NCBI GenBank assembly: GCA_946616365.1
Contig: CAMOIX010000006.1
Location: forward strand, 1-64,000
Length of the DNA stretch: 64,000 nt
From: AC2028 sp002373595
GTDB lineage: Bacteria; Bacillota; Clostridia; Lachnospirales; Lachnospiraceae
Reading direction: 5' to 3'
Shown here: positions 14,356-23,181 of the stretch, piece by piece
Layout of the letters: each line of letters begins with the position of its first letter
Numbering within the stretch: the first letter of the stretch is position 1
Position numbers and translations under genes: made by a program
The notes under the pieces: model-generated
Database searches by the model: none
Told to the model about the DNA's origin: nothing
Seen by the model: only the letters and a program-made list of their open reading frames with translations

Positions 14356-16802
14356 GTCGCTTCCATAAAATACAATCTCGATCCGAAATCCTGGAAATGT
14401 CTGACATCCGAATTGAATCCCGTACCGCCGTATGACTGGTGAAGATGCGCTCCTCCATACATGAGCGTCGATCCCGATGCGGTAAAGTTCTCTGTCTCAC
14501 CGTCCAGCTTAACAAAGTGCGCAGCGATGTCCATCAGCATCGAATCATTCTTGAGATGAACAGGCGCCATCATATTGACGAGATCTCCGAATTCCCTTAT
14601 ATCCACTTTCAGTTCACGATTATAGAATCTGTATATCTTCTCTTCATCCAGTCCGTCCGGATAGAGTACATGGGTCATACTGTTCGGTACTGTCAGTTTC
14701 TGCATGAGCATGGACACAGCCTGCCTCTTATCCTTTGAACATATCGTCCACTCACATAAATTGCCGGCGGTATCGGCACTCATTCCTGCAGATGCGCTTA
14801 TGCCGTAAGGACTGCTGCCCGCAGCGGCAGGCGAATCGTTAAATGATCTTCCTCTGTAGAAATCACCCCACTGCAGTATATGTCTCCATTTCTTATAGAG
14901 CTCGATCTGCGCCTTTACCTTGGCGAGGTCTTCCTTGCTAAGGTCACACAGATTCAGCTCATATCCGAAGTTTCCGAATACAGCTACATTGAACCTCGTA
15001 TCGAGAGGGGTTCGGCGAAGTGTCTGATGATTGGGACTGGCCGATACATGTGCCGTGTAGGTCGACTGCGGATATCCGTAGCTGTATCCCGTCTGTATAT
15101 ATGCCCTGCTGACTGCGTCGGTATCATCACTCGCCCAGATCTGAGGGAAGTATGAGAGTATGCCGAGATCGAATCTGTTTCCTCCGGATGCACATCCCTC
15201 AAAAAGGATATTGGGGAATCTCTCAGTCAGCGTCTTCATGCATCTGTACAGACCCAGGTAGTATCTGTGAGCTACCTCACCCTGTCTGTCGGCGGGCAGA
15301 TACTGTGAATAATAATCGGTAATGGGACGGTTCATATCCCATTTTACATAGTCGATATTTGCCGATGAAAATACCTCGGACATCTTATCGATGATAAAGT
15401 CCGTGACCTCGGGATTGCACAGGTCGAGCAGCATCTGCCAGCGTCCCTCCGAATGAGGCTTATCAGGGATCTTCATTGCCCAATCGGGATGCTCGTTATA
15501 GAGTCTGCTGTCCTTATTGACCATCTCAGGCTCGACCCATATACCGAAGTGAAGCCCCAGTCCGTTTATCTTATCAGCTATTCCTTTAAGTCCGCCGGGA
15601 AGTTTCTTTTTATTTACATCCCAGTCACCGAGGCTTCTCCTGTCATCGTTTCTCTCTCCGAACCAGCCGTCATCCATGACGAAGAGCTCGGCACCCACAT
15701 CCTTGGCGGCCTTAGCGAGCTTTACAAGCTTGCTTTCATTTATATCAAAGTATGCGGCCTCCCAGCTGTTTAAGAGGACGGGTCTGTCCTTGCCCTTCCA
15801 CTCACCGCGCACGATGTGCTCGTTTACAAAGGAATGCATATTGCGGCTCATCGCATTATAGCCGTTTGCCGAATATGTCAGCACGGCTTCGGGGGAATCA
15901 AATGTCTCATTCGGCCCGAGTTTCCATGCAAAGCCTCTCGGATTGATACCGCCGACAAATCTCACCTTACCGAATGCATTGGCTTCTACCGCTTCGTAAT
16001 GATTGCCGCTGTATATAAGATTATATGCATAGCACTCACCCTGCTTCTCCGTGGTCTGCGCGGGATGGAGCATGATGAACGGATTGCACCTGTTGGAGCT
16101 CACACCGTAGTAGCTCTCGGCTATATGCCTGCCCGTACCGACTATGCAGTCATCCCTCTGCATTTCGCGTCCCCATGCGCCGCGAAATGTCGTGAACACA
16201 AGATCCGATCTGTCCAGATCGAGCTGTGCGCTGAGGAGCCTTCCAACGGTGACGGTATCGGTGCTCTCATTTATGAGTCTGCTCTTTCTGACTATCACAT
16301 TGCATTTCTCAAATACGTAATAGTACAGTTCCAGCTTAAGTCCGTACTGATTGTCTCTTAGAGTGATCTTTAATCCGATATCCTTACCGGCATCGCCCGT
16401 ATAATACGCACCGGGCAGACCATCTCCATCTTCCTTTGACGATAGGAGCTGCGCTCCCTCAAATATAAAATCCGACGTTGTGCTGCCATCCGCATGGATG
16501 ATCTCCAGCAGAGGATCTCTCATATCACTCTTGCCGTTGGCAGACATCTCAAGTCTCATATCATCAAGCGTATACTCACCGTGCTCATCATCGTAACTGC
16601 ATGTATTCCCGGGCGGAAATGCATGCTTCTCCGAAAGCACATCGGGGGTGGTATCCGCTATCTTGATCTTCCTTCCGTAGTACAGGTGCTCGAGCTGCCC
16701 TGTGGGAAGAGTGCGGAAAGCATATGTCGTATTATCGGTATCAAGTACAAAGTACTTCTCCGCGGGACTGCTCTCCTTTATTCCTTCCATTATCCTTATC
16801 AT
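14352..16802 (-). CDS. Alpha-galactosidase, GH36
   Basis: 816 residues, a little longer than the usual 720-750. Clear GH36 features: LNSWEAAYFDINESK, LFVMDDGWFGERNDD, the nucleophile region VKWDMNRPI, CASGGNRFDLGIL, and the acid/base region IWASDDTDAVSR. It releases terminal alpha-1,6-galactose from raffinose-type sugars or galactomannan. There is no signal peptide, so it acts inside the cell on sugars imported by the GPH symporter encoded just upstream. The ATG at 16802 has AAAGGAG 6 bp ahead; the ribosome binding site lies only a few bases after an intrinsic terminator hairpin (16819-16848), so expression may depend on antitermination, readthrough or a separate start. The stop codon overlaps that of the convergent GGDEF gene. 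Confidence 0.9.
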   Translation of the reverse strand: MIRIMEGIKESSPAEKYFVLDTDNTTYAFRTLPTGQLEHLYYGRKIKIADTTPDVLSEKHAFPPGNTCSYDDEHGEYTLDDMRLEMSANGKSDMRDPLLEIIHADGSTTSDFIFEGAQLLSSKEDGDGLPGAYYTGDAGKDIGLKITLRDNQYGLKLELYYYVFEKCNVIVRKSRLINESTDTVTVGRLLSAQLDLDRSDLVFTTFRGAWGREMQRDDCIVGTGRHIAESYYGVSSNRCNPFIMLHPAQTTEKQGECYAYNLIYSGNHYEAVEANAFGKVRFVGGINPRGFAWKLGPNETFDSPEAVLTYSANGYNAMSRNMHSFVNEHIVRGEWKGKDRPVLLNSWEAAYFDINESKLVKLAKAAKDVGAELFVMDDGWFGERNDDRRSLGDWDVNKKKLPGGLKGIADKINGLGLHFGIWVEPEMVNKDSRLYNEHPDWAMKIPDKPHSEGRWQMLLDLCNPEVTDFIIDKMSEVFSSANIDYVKWDMNRPITDYYSQYLPADRQGEVAHRYYLGLYRCMKTLTERFPNILFEGCASGGNRFDLGILSYFPQIWASDDTDAVSRAYIQTGYSYGYPQSTYTAHVSASPNHQTLRRTPLDTRFNVAVFGNFGYELNLCDLSKEDLAKVKAQIELYKKWRHILQWGDFYRGRSFNDSPAAAGSSPYGISASAGMSADTAGNLCEWTICSKDKRQAVSMLMQKLTVPNSMTHVLYPDGLDEEKIYRFYNRELKVDIREFGDLVNMMAPVHLKNDSMLMDIAAHFVKLDGETENFTASGSTLMYGGAHLHQSYGGTGFNSDVRHFQDFGSRLYFMEAT

Positions 16803-16818
16803 ACAAATCTCCTTTGAC

Positions 16819-16848
16819 AAAAACATCCCGGAAGCATGCTCCGGGATG
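16819..16848 (-). terminator. Intrinsic terminator between the sugar symporter and the alpha-galactosidase
   Basis: On the minus strand CATCCCGGA/TCCGGGATG forms a perfect 9-bp stem (16848-16840 with 16832-16824), loop GCATGCT, then TTTTT. The alpha-galactosidase Shine-Dalgarno begins only three bases after the T run, so it sits inside the galactoside gene set and not at its end. Confidence 0.75.
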
Positions 16849-16875
16849 TCGTTTGGGATGTTGTTATTCATCCTT

Positions 16876-18276
16876 TTACTTTTTCTCGGAGAGTTCTTTG
16901 CTTATCTCCTCTACTTTGCTCTCGGTCAGGATGTACTTCTTCCCGAACCAGAATATTGCGAAGAGGAGTCCTGCGATCGGGACGATAGTCATCGTCATCC
17001 TGAGACCTACTCTTGAACTCTTGGCAACCTCAAGCGAGAAGTCTCTTGCCTTGTCTGCTTCGGATACATCCGTGCCGCTCTGAAGGCTGTTGATCTGGAG
17101 ACATATCGAAGCGATAAATGCTGCGACACCGCTCGCGAGCTTAACTACAAATGTCTGCATCGAGAAGATGACCGATTCATCTCTTCTGCCGTTCTTCAGC
17201 TCTCCGTACTCTACGGTATTGGCAAGGAATACAGTGGTAAGTACCTGCATAACACCGTTTGCGGTGAAGATGAAGAATCCGGGGATGAAGAGGATGTAAA
17301 CATTGTTCATCGAAGTAAATGCAATGCCAAGGAGCGATGCGTATCCAATGATCGCACTTGCAAGGCAGATATAGAAGATCTTGATATTATCCGCGAACTT
17401 CCTGAGTACGGGATAGAATACCATCATTGCAAGTATGGAGATAGCTCCTCCGAACATATTAAAGAGCGTGTAGCTGTTATACCAATCCGTTCCGCCGAAA
17501 TCATACTTGAAGAAATAGATGACGAGGTTTGAAGTGATATATACGGAGCAGTTGATAAGTACTATTGCAACAACGACTGCCATCGCCTGATCGTTCTGAA
17601 CAAGCGCTTTGAACATATCCTTTACGGACGCGGTCTTCATATCGACCGTTGCCTTCTCCTTGATCGCTACGCATGTGATCGTGGTTGCTGCTACAAATAC
17701 AACGGCGATGATAAATGCAAACCATTTGAATCCGAGGACCTCATTGCTTCCTCCGATAGCATGTACGATCATCATGGTGAATACCGAAACAAGTGCGGCT
17801 CCCACACCTGCGCAGCTCCTTGCGAGAGTGGTGAGACCTTCTCTTTCCTTGCCGCCCTTGGTAAATGCAGGAATCATCGACCAATACGGTATATCCATCA
17901 TCGTATAGGTAACACCCCAGAGTATATAGAATATAGCTGCGTATGCGATCAGTCCGCTGCCGTCAAGTGCCGGAGGTGCCGCAAACATAAGATAGAGTAT
18001 CACTGCATTCGTGACGGTTCCTATCATCAGCCAGGGACGGAACTTTCCCCACTTGGTCTTGGTCTTGGCAACTATGACACCCATGATAGGGTCATTAAAT
18101 GCATCAAATATTCTCGCAACGAGAAGGATCGTTCCCATAGCTATGGCGTTTACTCCGAGCAGATCTTGGAAGTAATAGAGTACATAGCTCGCAGAGAGCA
18201 TATATACCATATCCTTTCCGACCGCGCCGATACCGTACGCCGCTTTTTCCATTCCTGTAAGTCTCTTGTCTTCCAT
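16876..18276 (-). CDS. GPH-family (MelB-like) sugar:cation symporter
   Basis: 466 residues with twelve predicted membrane helices. The family marks are at the N-terminus (EKAAYGIGAVGKDMVYM), RIFDAFNDPIMGVIVAKTKT with the cation-binding-type Asp residues, and KWGKFRPWLMIG. It belongs to the glycoside-pentoside-hexuronide family of MelB, LacS and xyloside carriers. Lying between a GH2 glycosidase and a GH36 alpha-galactosidase, it probably imports galactosides for both. The ATG at 18276 is chosen because AAAGGGG is properly spaced; a GTG two codons earlier abuts that site. There is no fused EIIA-type regulatory domain as in LacS. Confidence 0.88.
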   Translation of the reverse strand: MEDKRLTGMEKAAYGIGAVGKDMVYMLSASYVLYYFQDLLGVNAIAMGTILLVARIFDAFNDPIMGVIVAKTKTKWGKFRPWLMIGTVTNAVILYLMFAAPPALDGSGLIAYAAIFYILWGVTYTMMDIPYWSMIPAFTKGGKEREGLTTLARSCAGVGAALVSVFTMMIVHAIGGSNEVLGFKWFAFIIAVVFVAATTITCVAIKEKATVDMKTASVKDMFKALVQNDQAMAVVVAIVLINCSVYITSNLVIYFFKYDFGGTDWYNSYTLFNMFGGAISILAMMVFYPVLRKFADNIKIFYICLASAIIGYASLLGIAFTSMNNVYILFIPGFFIFTANGVMQVLTTVFLANTVEYGELKNGRRDESVIFSMQTFVVKLASGVAAFIASICLQINSLQSGTDVSEADKARDFSLEVAKSSRVGLRMTMTIVPIAGLLFAIFWFGKKYILTESKVEEISKELSEKK

Positions 18277-18323
18277 CTGCACCCCTTTTCTTTCCGTTTA
18301 AAACTTATATCTTTATTGATCCG

Positions 18324-20738
18324 TCAATCCAGCTTCTGTGATCTGTGCTGTGTGACGGTAAACGGTATCTTTACCTGCGCTCCCTGTGTGCATTGTATCT
18401 TGAGAGCCGCAGCCCCCTGTCCTTCCGTAGTCCTTACGTATGTGCCTCCCATACCTCCTTTGAGTGAGATGATCGAAGGTCCTACGATCTCTATCGGTCC
18501 CTCGGTCTTAAGAAGGACCGGCTCATCGAAGAAAGGAACGACATTGTCATGCTCATCCATCATACGAAGTCTTACTTCTGCGACATCATAGGTCCTGGTC
18601 TCAACGAGATCCGTATGATCGGCTCTTGCTTCAAGATGAAGCTTGGTGACAACATCCTTGGTGACGGTAGCAACTACCTTGCCGTCCTTGATCGCCTCGA
18701 AGCGGTATGCCTTCACGGAGCCGCCCCAGTCGCCGACGTACTTATTGAACAGGTTCATCGCATCTGCCCACTTCATGTGATATACGGTCACGCATTTAAG
18801 CGCTTTCATCTTGATATGCGTGGGCAGTTTATTATATCCGTAAACAGCTGCGTGATTGAGGATCTCCTTAACGGTAGCGCGCTGTCCTGCTGACATCTCC
18901 TCCTGTTCTAACTGATCTCCGACGAAATCAGTGATCAGTATAGGACCGTGCTTAAGATTCTTGTAAGGTGAATCCGAAGGCTTATACTCATGAAGCAGGA
19001 CATCATTCTTAAACATCTTTACGCTGTCGGCATTTGTATAGATCCATGTGAGTCCGCGATTGCTCGAAGGATGCTCTCCGATATCCATGGACGATGAGAT
19101 CTCAAGTACAGGAAAATCCTCCTGCTGTGCGGCATATACGGCAGCTGCCTGCTTGGAGTTGCGGAACATGTCTGTAACTCCGTGATAGCAAATACGGTCT
19201 CCGCTTCCGAAATCCTTATGTGTATTGTAGTCAAACATACACCAGCCGAAGCTTCCGAGTATATCTCTGTATCCGGCAACAGCATCAAGAACATTTGCAT
19301 GTCTTATCGCATGCTCTCTTCTGTGCTCTTCATCATCGAATGCCTTGGTCGGATACATATGTCCGCCGTACTCACTGATAAAGTAGGGCTTCGACATATC
19401 CGACGTTACATTCTTCTTGGGCTCGCACCCTTCCTTCGTTCCCTCGTGAACGAAATCATTGTAGGTATATACATCTTCCAGCAGATTACTGTTCTTGATA
19501 CATCTGACGCCTCCGGTCGGTCTGCCGGGATCGAGACGATGTGCTGCTTCATTCGTACGTTTGTAGAATTCATCATCATCTGCAGACTCATTGATACGCA
19601 CGCCCCATATGAGTATCGAAGGATGGTTGCGATACTGTCTGATCATATCCTCGACATTCTCGACTGCTCTGTCCTTCCACTCATCGTTTCCGATATGCTG
19701 CCATCCGGGGATCTCCGTAAATACCACAAGTCCGAGTCTGTCGCACTCGTCTATGAATGCATGGGACTGAGGATAATGTGAAGTACGTACGGCGTTCACA
19801 CCGAGCTCATTTTTGAGGATCTGCGCATCAAGTCTCTGCATCTTATCCGGCATCGCATATCCGACATAAGGATAACTCTGATGACGGTTCAACCCTCTTA
19901 TCTTGAAGTACTTGTCATTGATATAAAGTCCGTCGTTTCTGAACTCTGCTATGCGGAATCCGAAAGAATCCTCTCTCTCATCATATACAGCCTTGGTCTC
20001 CGTATCGACGAGCTGAGTTATTATCGTGTACATATTGGGAGAATCGGGGCTCCAGAGCTTTACATCTCCGGGATCAGCCTCAAAGCCGTCCGCATCTTTC
20101 TCCAGAGCCTTCTCAAAGATAAGTCTCCTCTCTCCTCCGTCCTGTACGATATACTGTCTGAGGGTAATGTTTGCAAAGATGAGGTTCTCCGTCTTTACTG
20201 CGCCGGAAAGCATCACCTTGCCGTCCTTTTTCTCCGTACGGAGGAACACATCTCCGATATATACCTGCTCGGATACATCGAGATAGACCTCTCTGTAGAG
20301 TCCGCCGTATGTCATATAATCGATAACGAATCCGAAGGGCGGAGTATTGATATTCTCACGGCTGTCGAGCTTTACGCAAACCACGTTGTCCTCACCGAAC
20401 TTGATCCTGTCCGTAAGGTCGATCGTAAATGCAGTATATCCGCACCAATGCTCGGCGGCTTTCTCTCCGTTGATAAATACCTCTGCCTTGTGTCCGGCTC
20501 CGTCAAATGTAAGCCTTACTCTCTTGCCTTTCCACTCTGCAGGTATGTTCAGGTGGCGCCTGTAGCAGCTCTCCATCTGATAGATACTTTCATCAAAATA
20601 ATGAAAAGGAGTCTCCTTGACGGTATGAGGTATGCGAACTTTGGTCATACCTTCATCCGAATAAGAAAGCTCCTTCATCTCATCCGAGTAGTTCTCGGAA
20701 AAAAGCCAATTGTCGTTGATGTCATAACGCTGAGACAT
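18324..20738 (-). CDS. GH2 glycoside hydrolase, probable beta-galactosidase
   Basis: 804 residues with the GH2 order: jelly-roll sugar-binding domain (YRRHLNIPAEWKGKRVRL, FDGAGHKAEVFINGE), Ig-like domain, TIM barrel with RGLNRHQSYPYVGYAM, the acid/base motif IWGVRINES and the nucleophile region FISEYGGH, then Ig-like C-terminal modules. No signal peptide, so it is cytoplasmic. Beta-galactosidase is favoured because the next two genes are a GPH symporter and an alpha-galactosidase, but GH2 also contains beta-glucuronidases and mannosidases. The ATG at 20738 with AGGGAG upstream is chosen over an earlier in-frame codon lacking a site. Confidence 0.85.
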   Translation of the reverse strand: MSQRYDINDNWLFSENYSDEMKELSYSDEGMTKVRIPHTVKETPFHYFDESIYQMESCYRRHLNIPAEWKGKRVRLTFDGAGHKAEVFINGEKAAEHWCGYTAFTIDLTDRIKFGEDNVVCVKLDSRENINTPPFGFVIDYMTYGGLYREVYLDVSEQVYIGDVFLRTEKKDGKVMLSGAVKTENLIFANITLRQYIVQDGGERRLIFEKALEKDADGFEADPGDVKLWSPDSPNMYTIITQLVDTETKAVYDEREDSFGFRIAEFRNDGLYINDKYFKIRGLNRHQSYPYVGYAMPDKMQRLDAQILKNELGVNAVRTSHYPQSHAFIDECDRLGLVVFTEIPGWQHIGNDEWKDRAVENVEDMIRQYRNHPSILIWGVRINESADDDEFYKRTNEAAHRLDPGRPTGGVRCIKNSNLLEDVYTYNDFVHEGTKEGCEPKKNVTSDMSKPYFISEYGGHMYPTKAFDDEEHRREHAIRHANVLDAVAGYRDILGSFGWCMFDYNTHKDFGSGDRICYHGVTDMFRNSKQAAAVYAAQQEDFPVLEISSSMDIGEHPSSNRGLTWIYTNADSVKMFKNDVLLHEYKPSDSPYKNLKHGPILITDFVGDQLEQEEMSAGQRATVKEILNHAAVYGYNKLPTHIKMKALKCVTVYHMKWADAMNLFNKYVGDWGGSVKAYRFEAIKDGKVVATVTKDVVTKLHLEARADHTDLVETRTYDVAEVRLRMMDEHDNVVPFFDEPVLLKTEGPIEIVGPSIISLKGGMGGTYVRTTEGQGAAALKIQCTQGAQVKIPFTVTQHRSQKLD

Positions 20739-20803
20739 AGTATTCTCCCTGAATATTGATTGATTGATCGGTGACCTGATGTCGCTCCTCAATTATACCA
20801 TAT

Positions 20804-22186
20804 TCAGCGGTTTCTCTCAATCGTTTTGACTCTCCACTTGCCCCTCTTATAGCGCACAAATCCGTATATTCCTGTCATCGTCCAGGTAAGGGCCGTACCC
20901 CACCAGATACCCCATACTCCCACGTGCGGGATCATCGTCAGTGGCTTGGGGAAGAGCGTCCTTCCTATCATCTCGTACACGCCGTTCATGAATGAATAGA
21001 CCGCATCGCCTGCTCCGTTGAGTAATCCTCTGCATACATATATCATTCCAAGAGGGATGTAGAACCAGCTTGTAAGGCGAAGTGCCTGCGCTCCCACGGC
21101 TATTACTTCCGCTTCCTCCTGCTTTACGAATACACCCATGATAGAGGGTGAGAAGAGCTGGAATATCGGTATTATGACAGCGCAGAGTATGAGCATGATG
21201 ATCATGCTCTGTCTAAGACCCTTGTCAACTCTGTCGGGCTTATTGGCTCCTATATTCTGGCCTGTGTACGTGGAAAGGGCCATACCCAGCGAATTAAACG
21301 GCTGATGGATGAGCTGCTCGACTCTTCCCGTAGCGGTAAATGCCGCACATACGACCGATCCGAACGGATTGACCACACCCTGCAGTATGACACAGGACAA
21401 AGCTATCATCGATGACTGCCCGGCCAGAGGGAGACCGAGCATGCATGATTTGTGGATGATATAAGTATCCGGTTTCCACTCGTTTCTCTCTATCCTGAAC
21501 TCGGGGTTGGTCTTGATCGAGTATATGAGGCTGCCAACCGCTGCCGAAGCCTGTGCGATGATAGTCGCTATGGCGGCACCGGCAACACCCCAGTGGAGAT
21601 TAATGATAAAGAAAAGGTCGAGGCATACATTTATGACGCTCGATACAACGAGGAAATACAGGGGCGTCTTGGAGTCTCCGAGTCCCCTTAATATTGCGGA
21701 TATACAGTTGTACATGGATACAGCTATGACACCGGCACTGACTATCTGCATGTAGAGAACAGAATCGTCTATAATGTTTCCGGGTGTCTTTAACAGAGTG
21801 AGGACCGGCCTGGCCAGCAGGATTCCGAGTCCACCCATCATCACGGCTGCAACAGTCATTATGTAGAAGGCATTCGCAATCGTCTTTCTCACAGTCTCAT
21901 TATCTCCTGCACCGAAAGCGTGCGATACGGAGATACCTATACCGTTTGCAAGTCCGTTGCATAACGAGAAGAAAAGGAAATTGAGCGATCCCGTGGCACC
22001 TACAGCCGCGAGAGCGTCCGCATCTATCGCCTTGCCGACTATGACGGTATCGACGAGATTATATAGCTGCTGAAACACATTACCGATGACCATCGGTATC
22101 ATGAAACGTATGATAAGACCGGTGGGGTTACCATCGGTCATATCTGTTGTGAATCTGTGAGGCTTCGCCTTTTTGATATTGTACAT
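20804..22186 (-). CDS. MATE-family efflux transporter
   Basis: 460 residues with twelve hydrophobic segments and the MATE hallmarks MIPMVIGNVFQQLYNLVDTVIVGK, ALAAVGATGSLNFLFFSLCNGLANG and a second-half repeat including AAFTATGRVEQLIHQPFNSLGMA. Members export drugs, metabolites or cell-wall precursors in exchange for Na+ or H+; the substrate is not predictable. It begins 29 bp after the PfkB-like gene, with CGGAGA before the ATG, and probably belongs to the same transcript. Confidence 0.9.
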   Translation of the reverse strand: MYNIKKAKPHRFTTDMTDGNPTGLIIRFMIPMVIGNVFQQLYNLVDTVIVGKAIDADALAAVGATGSLNFLFFSLCNGLANGIGISVSHAFGAGDNETVRKTIANAFYIMTVAAVMMGGLGILLARPVLTLLKTPGNIIDDSVLYMQIVSAGVIAVSMYNCISAILRGLGDSKTPLYFLVVSSVINVCLDLFFIINLHWGVAGAAIATIIAQASAAVGSLIYSIKTNPEFRIERNEWKPDTYIIHKSCMLGLPLAGQSSMIALSCVILQGVVNPFGSVVCAAFTATGRVEQLIHQPFNSLGMALSTYTGQNIGANKPDRVDKGLRQSMIIMLILCAVIIPIFQLFSPSIMGVFVKQEEAEVIAVGAQALRLTSWFYIPLGMIYVCRGLLNGAGDAVYSFMNGVYEMIGRTLFPKPLTMIPHVGVWGIWWGTALTWTMTGIYGFVRYKRGKWRVKTIERNR

Positions 22187-22215
22187 ATTTTATCTCCGAG
22201 GATAGTGTCGGAGTA

Positions 22216-23148
22216 TCACTGCTGAATAAGAGACGCTTTCTCTCCCCAGATGAGACTTCTCCACTGCTCAAGCTGCTCGACGGTCATAAATCCGTTCGAG
22301 GTTCCCATGTATCCTATCTTGTAGGAAGCGAAGAGCATTGCATTCTTGATCGAAAGGACCGAGTCCCCCGTCTCATTATAGTAATGCAGGAAGCATGCGA
22401 ACATTGCGTTACCGGCACCGGTCGTATTTACTACCTCATTGGTCTTGACGGTATCATAATGAACATTAATGTCTCTTTGCTTATCATAAAGAATAAGACC
22501 CTTAGCGCCCTGACCGAGGATTATGATCTCCGGATCATATTTGTCCGCTATGCTCCTGACGAAGTCAAACGGATCAGTCTCGATCGTATCATCGCTGAAA
22601 TACAATATAGACGCATTCTGAAGAAAGTCAACATTATATTTTTCTTTTTCGGGAATATATGTATGAATATTGACGGCTATCTTTCTGCCATACTTCTTTG
22701 CCACATCGATAAACGGTCTGCAGAAATTGGCATTTGAGAGCACGAGCATATCACATCCTGCGATAAGTGGCGGCACCATGGACATCTTGTATTCCGCCTC
22801 ACGCAGTCCCTTGATATCCTCAAATATCTGCTCACGGCGATCGTTGTCGTAGAGTACGACCTGAGTAGGTGTATTGTCTATGATGGGAAGGATGTATTTG
22901 TCATCGAGAGTGACTTCCCTGTTCGCGGGATTGAGAATGCCCAGATCCTGATTCCTGCCTACGACCGACAGAAGATCGACATCGTCACCGAGCCATCGAA
23001 AAGCGAGAGACTCGTTAAATGCGTCTCCTCCGGCTGAAGTAAAGATCGTATCCGGCGCACTTGTTACGGGAGAGAATACTACCGGTATCTTCTCGACCTT
23101 AACGATGGTCTCGATCTGGATGATACCTGCGACTACAAATCTGCTCAT
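22216..23148 (-). CDS. PfkB/ribokinase-fold protein with the catalytic Asp replaced by Asn
   Basis: 310 residues. The N-terminal substrate motif AGGDAFNESLA and the general ribokinase layout (WLGDDVDLLSVVGRNQDLG, LGQGAKGLILYD) are kept. The C-terminal signature, normally DTxGAGD with the last Asp as catalytic base, reads NTTGAGNAM here: residue 247 is Asn, confirmed by the codon AAC on the minus strand. The protein may be a nucleotide- or sugar-binding pseudokinase or use a different base. It starts 33 bp after the hybrid kinase gene, with a GGAGG-like site ahead of the ATG, and precedes a MATE pump. Confidence 0.82.
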   Translation of the reverse strand: MSRFVVAGIIQIETIVKVEKIPVVFSPVTSAPDTIFTSAGGDAFNESLAFRWLGDDVDLLSVVGRNQDLGILNPANREVTLDDKYILPIIDNTPTQVVLYDNDRREQIFEDIKGLREAEYKMSMVPPLIAGCDMLVLSNANFCRPFIDVAKKYGRKIAVNIHTYIPEKEKYNVDFLQNASILYFSDDTIETDPFDFVRSIADKYDPEIIILGQGAKGLILYDKQRDINVHYDTVKTNEVVNTTGAGNAMFACFLHYYNETGDSVLSIKNAMLFASYKIGYMGTSNGFMTVEQLEQWRSLIWGEKASLIQQ

Positions 23149-23181
23149 AAAGTCACCTCCGTTTAGTCTGCAAACCTATGA

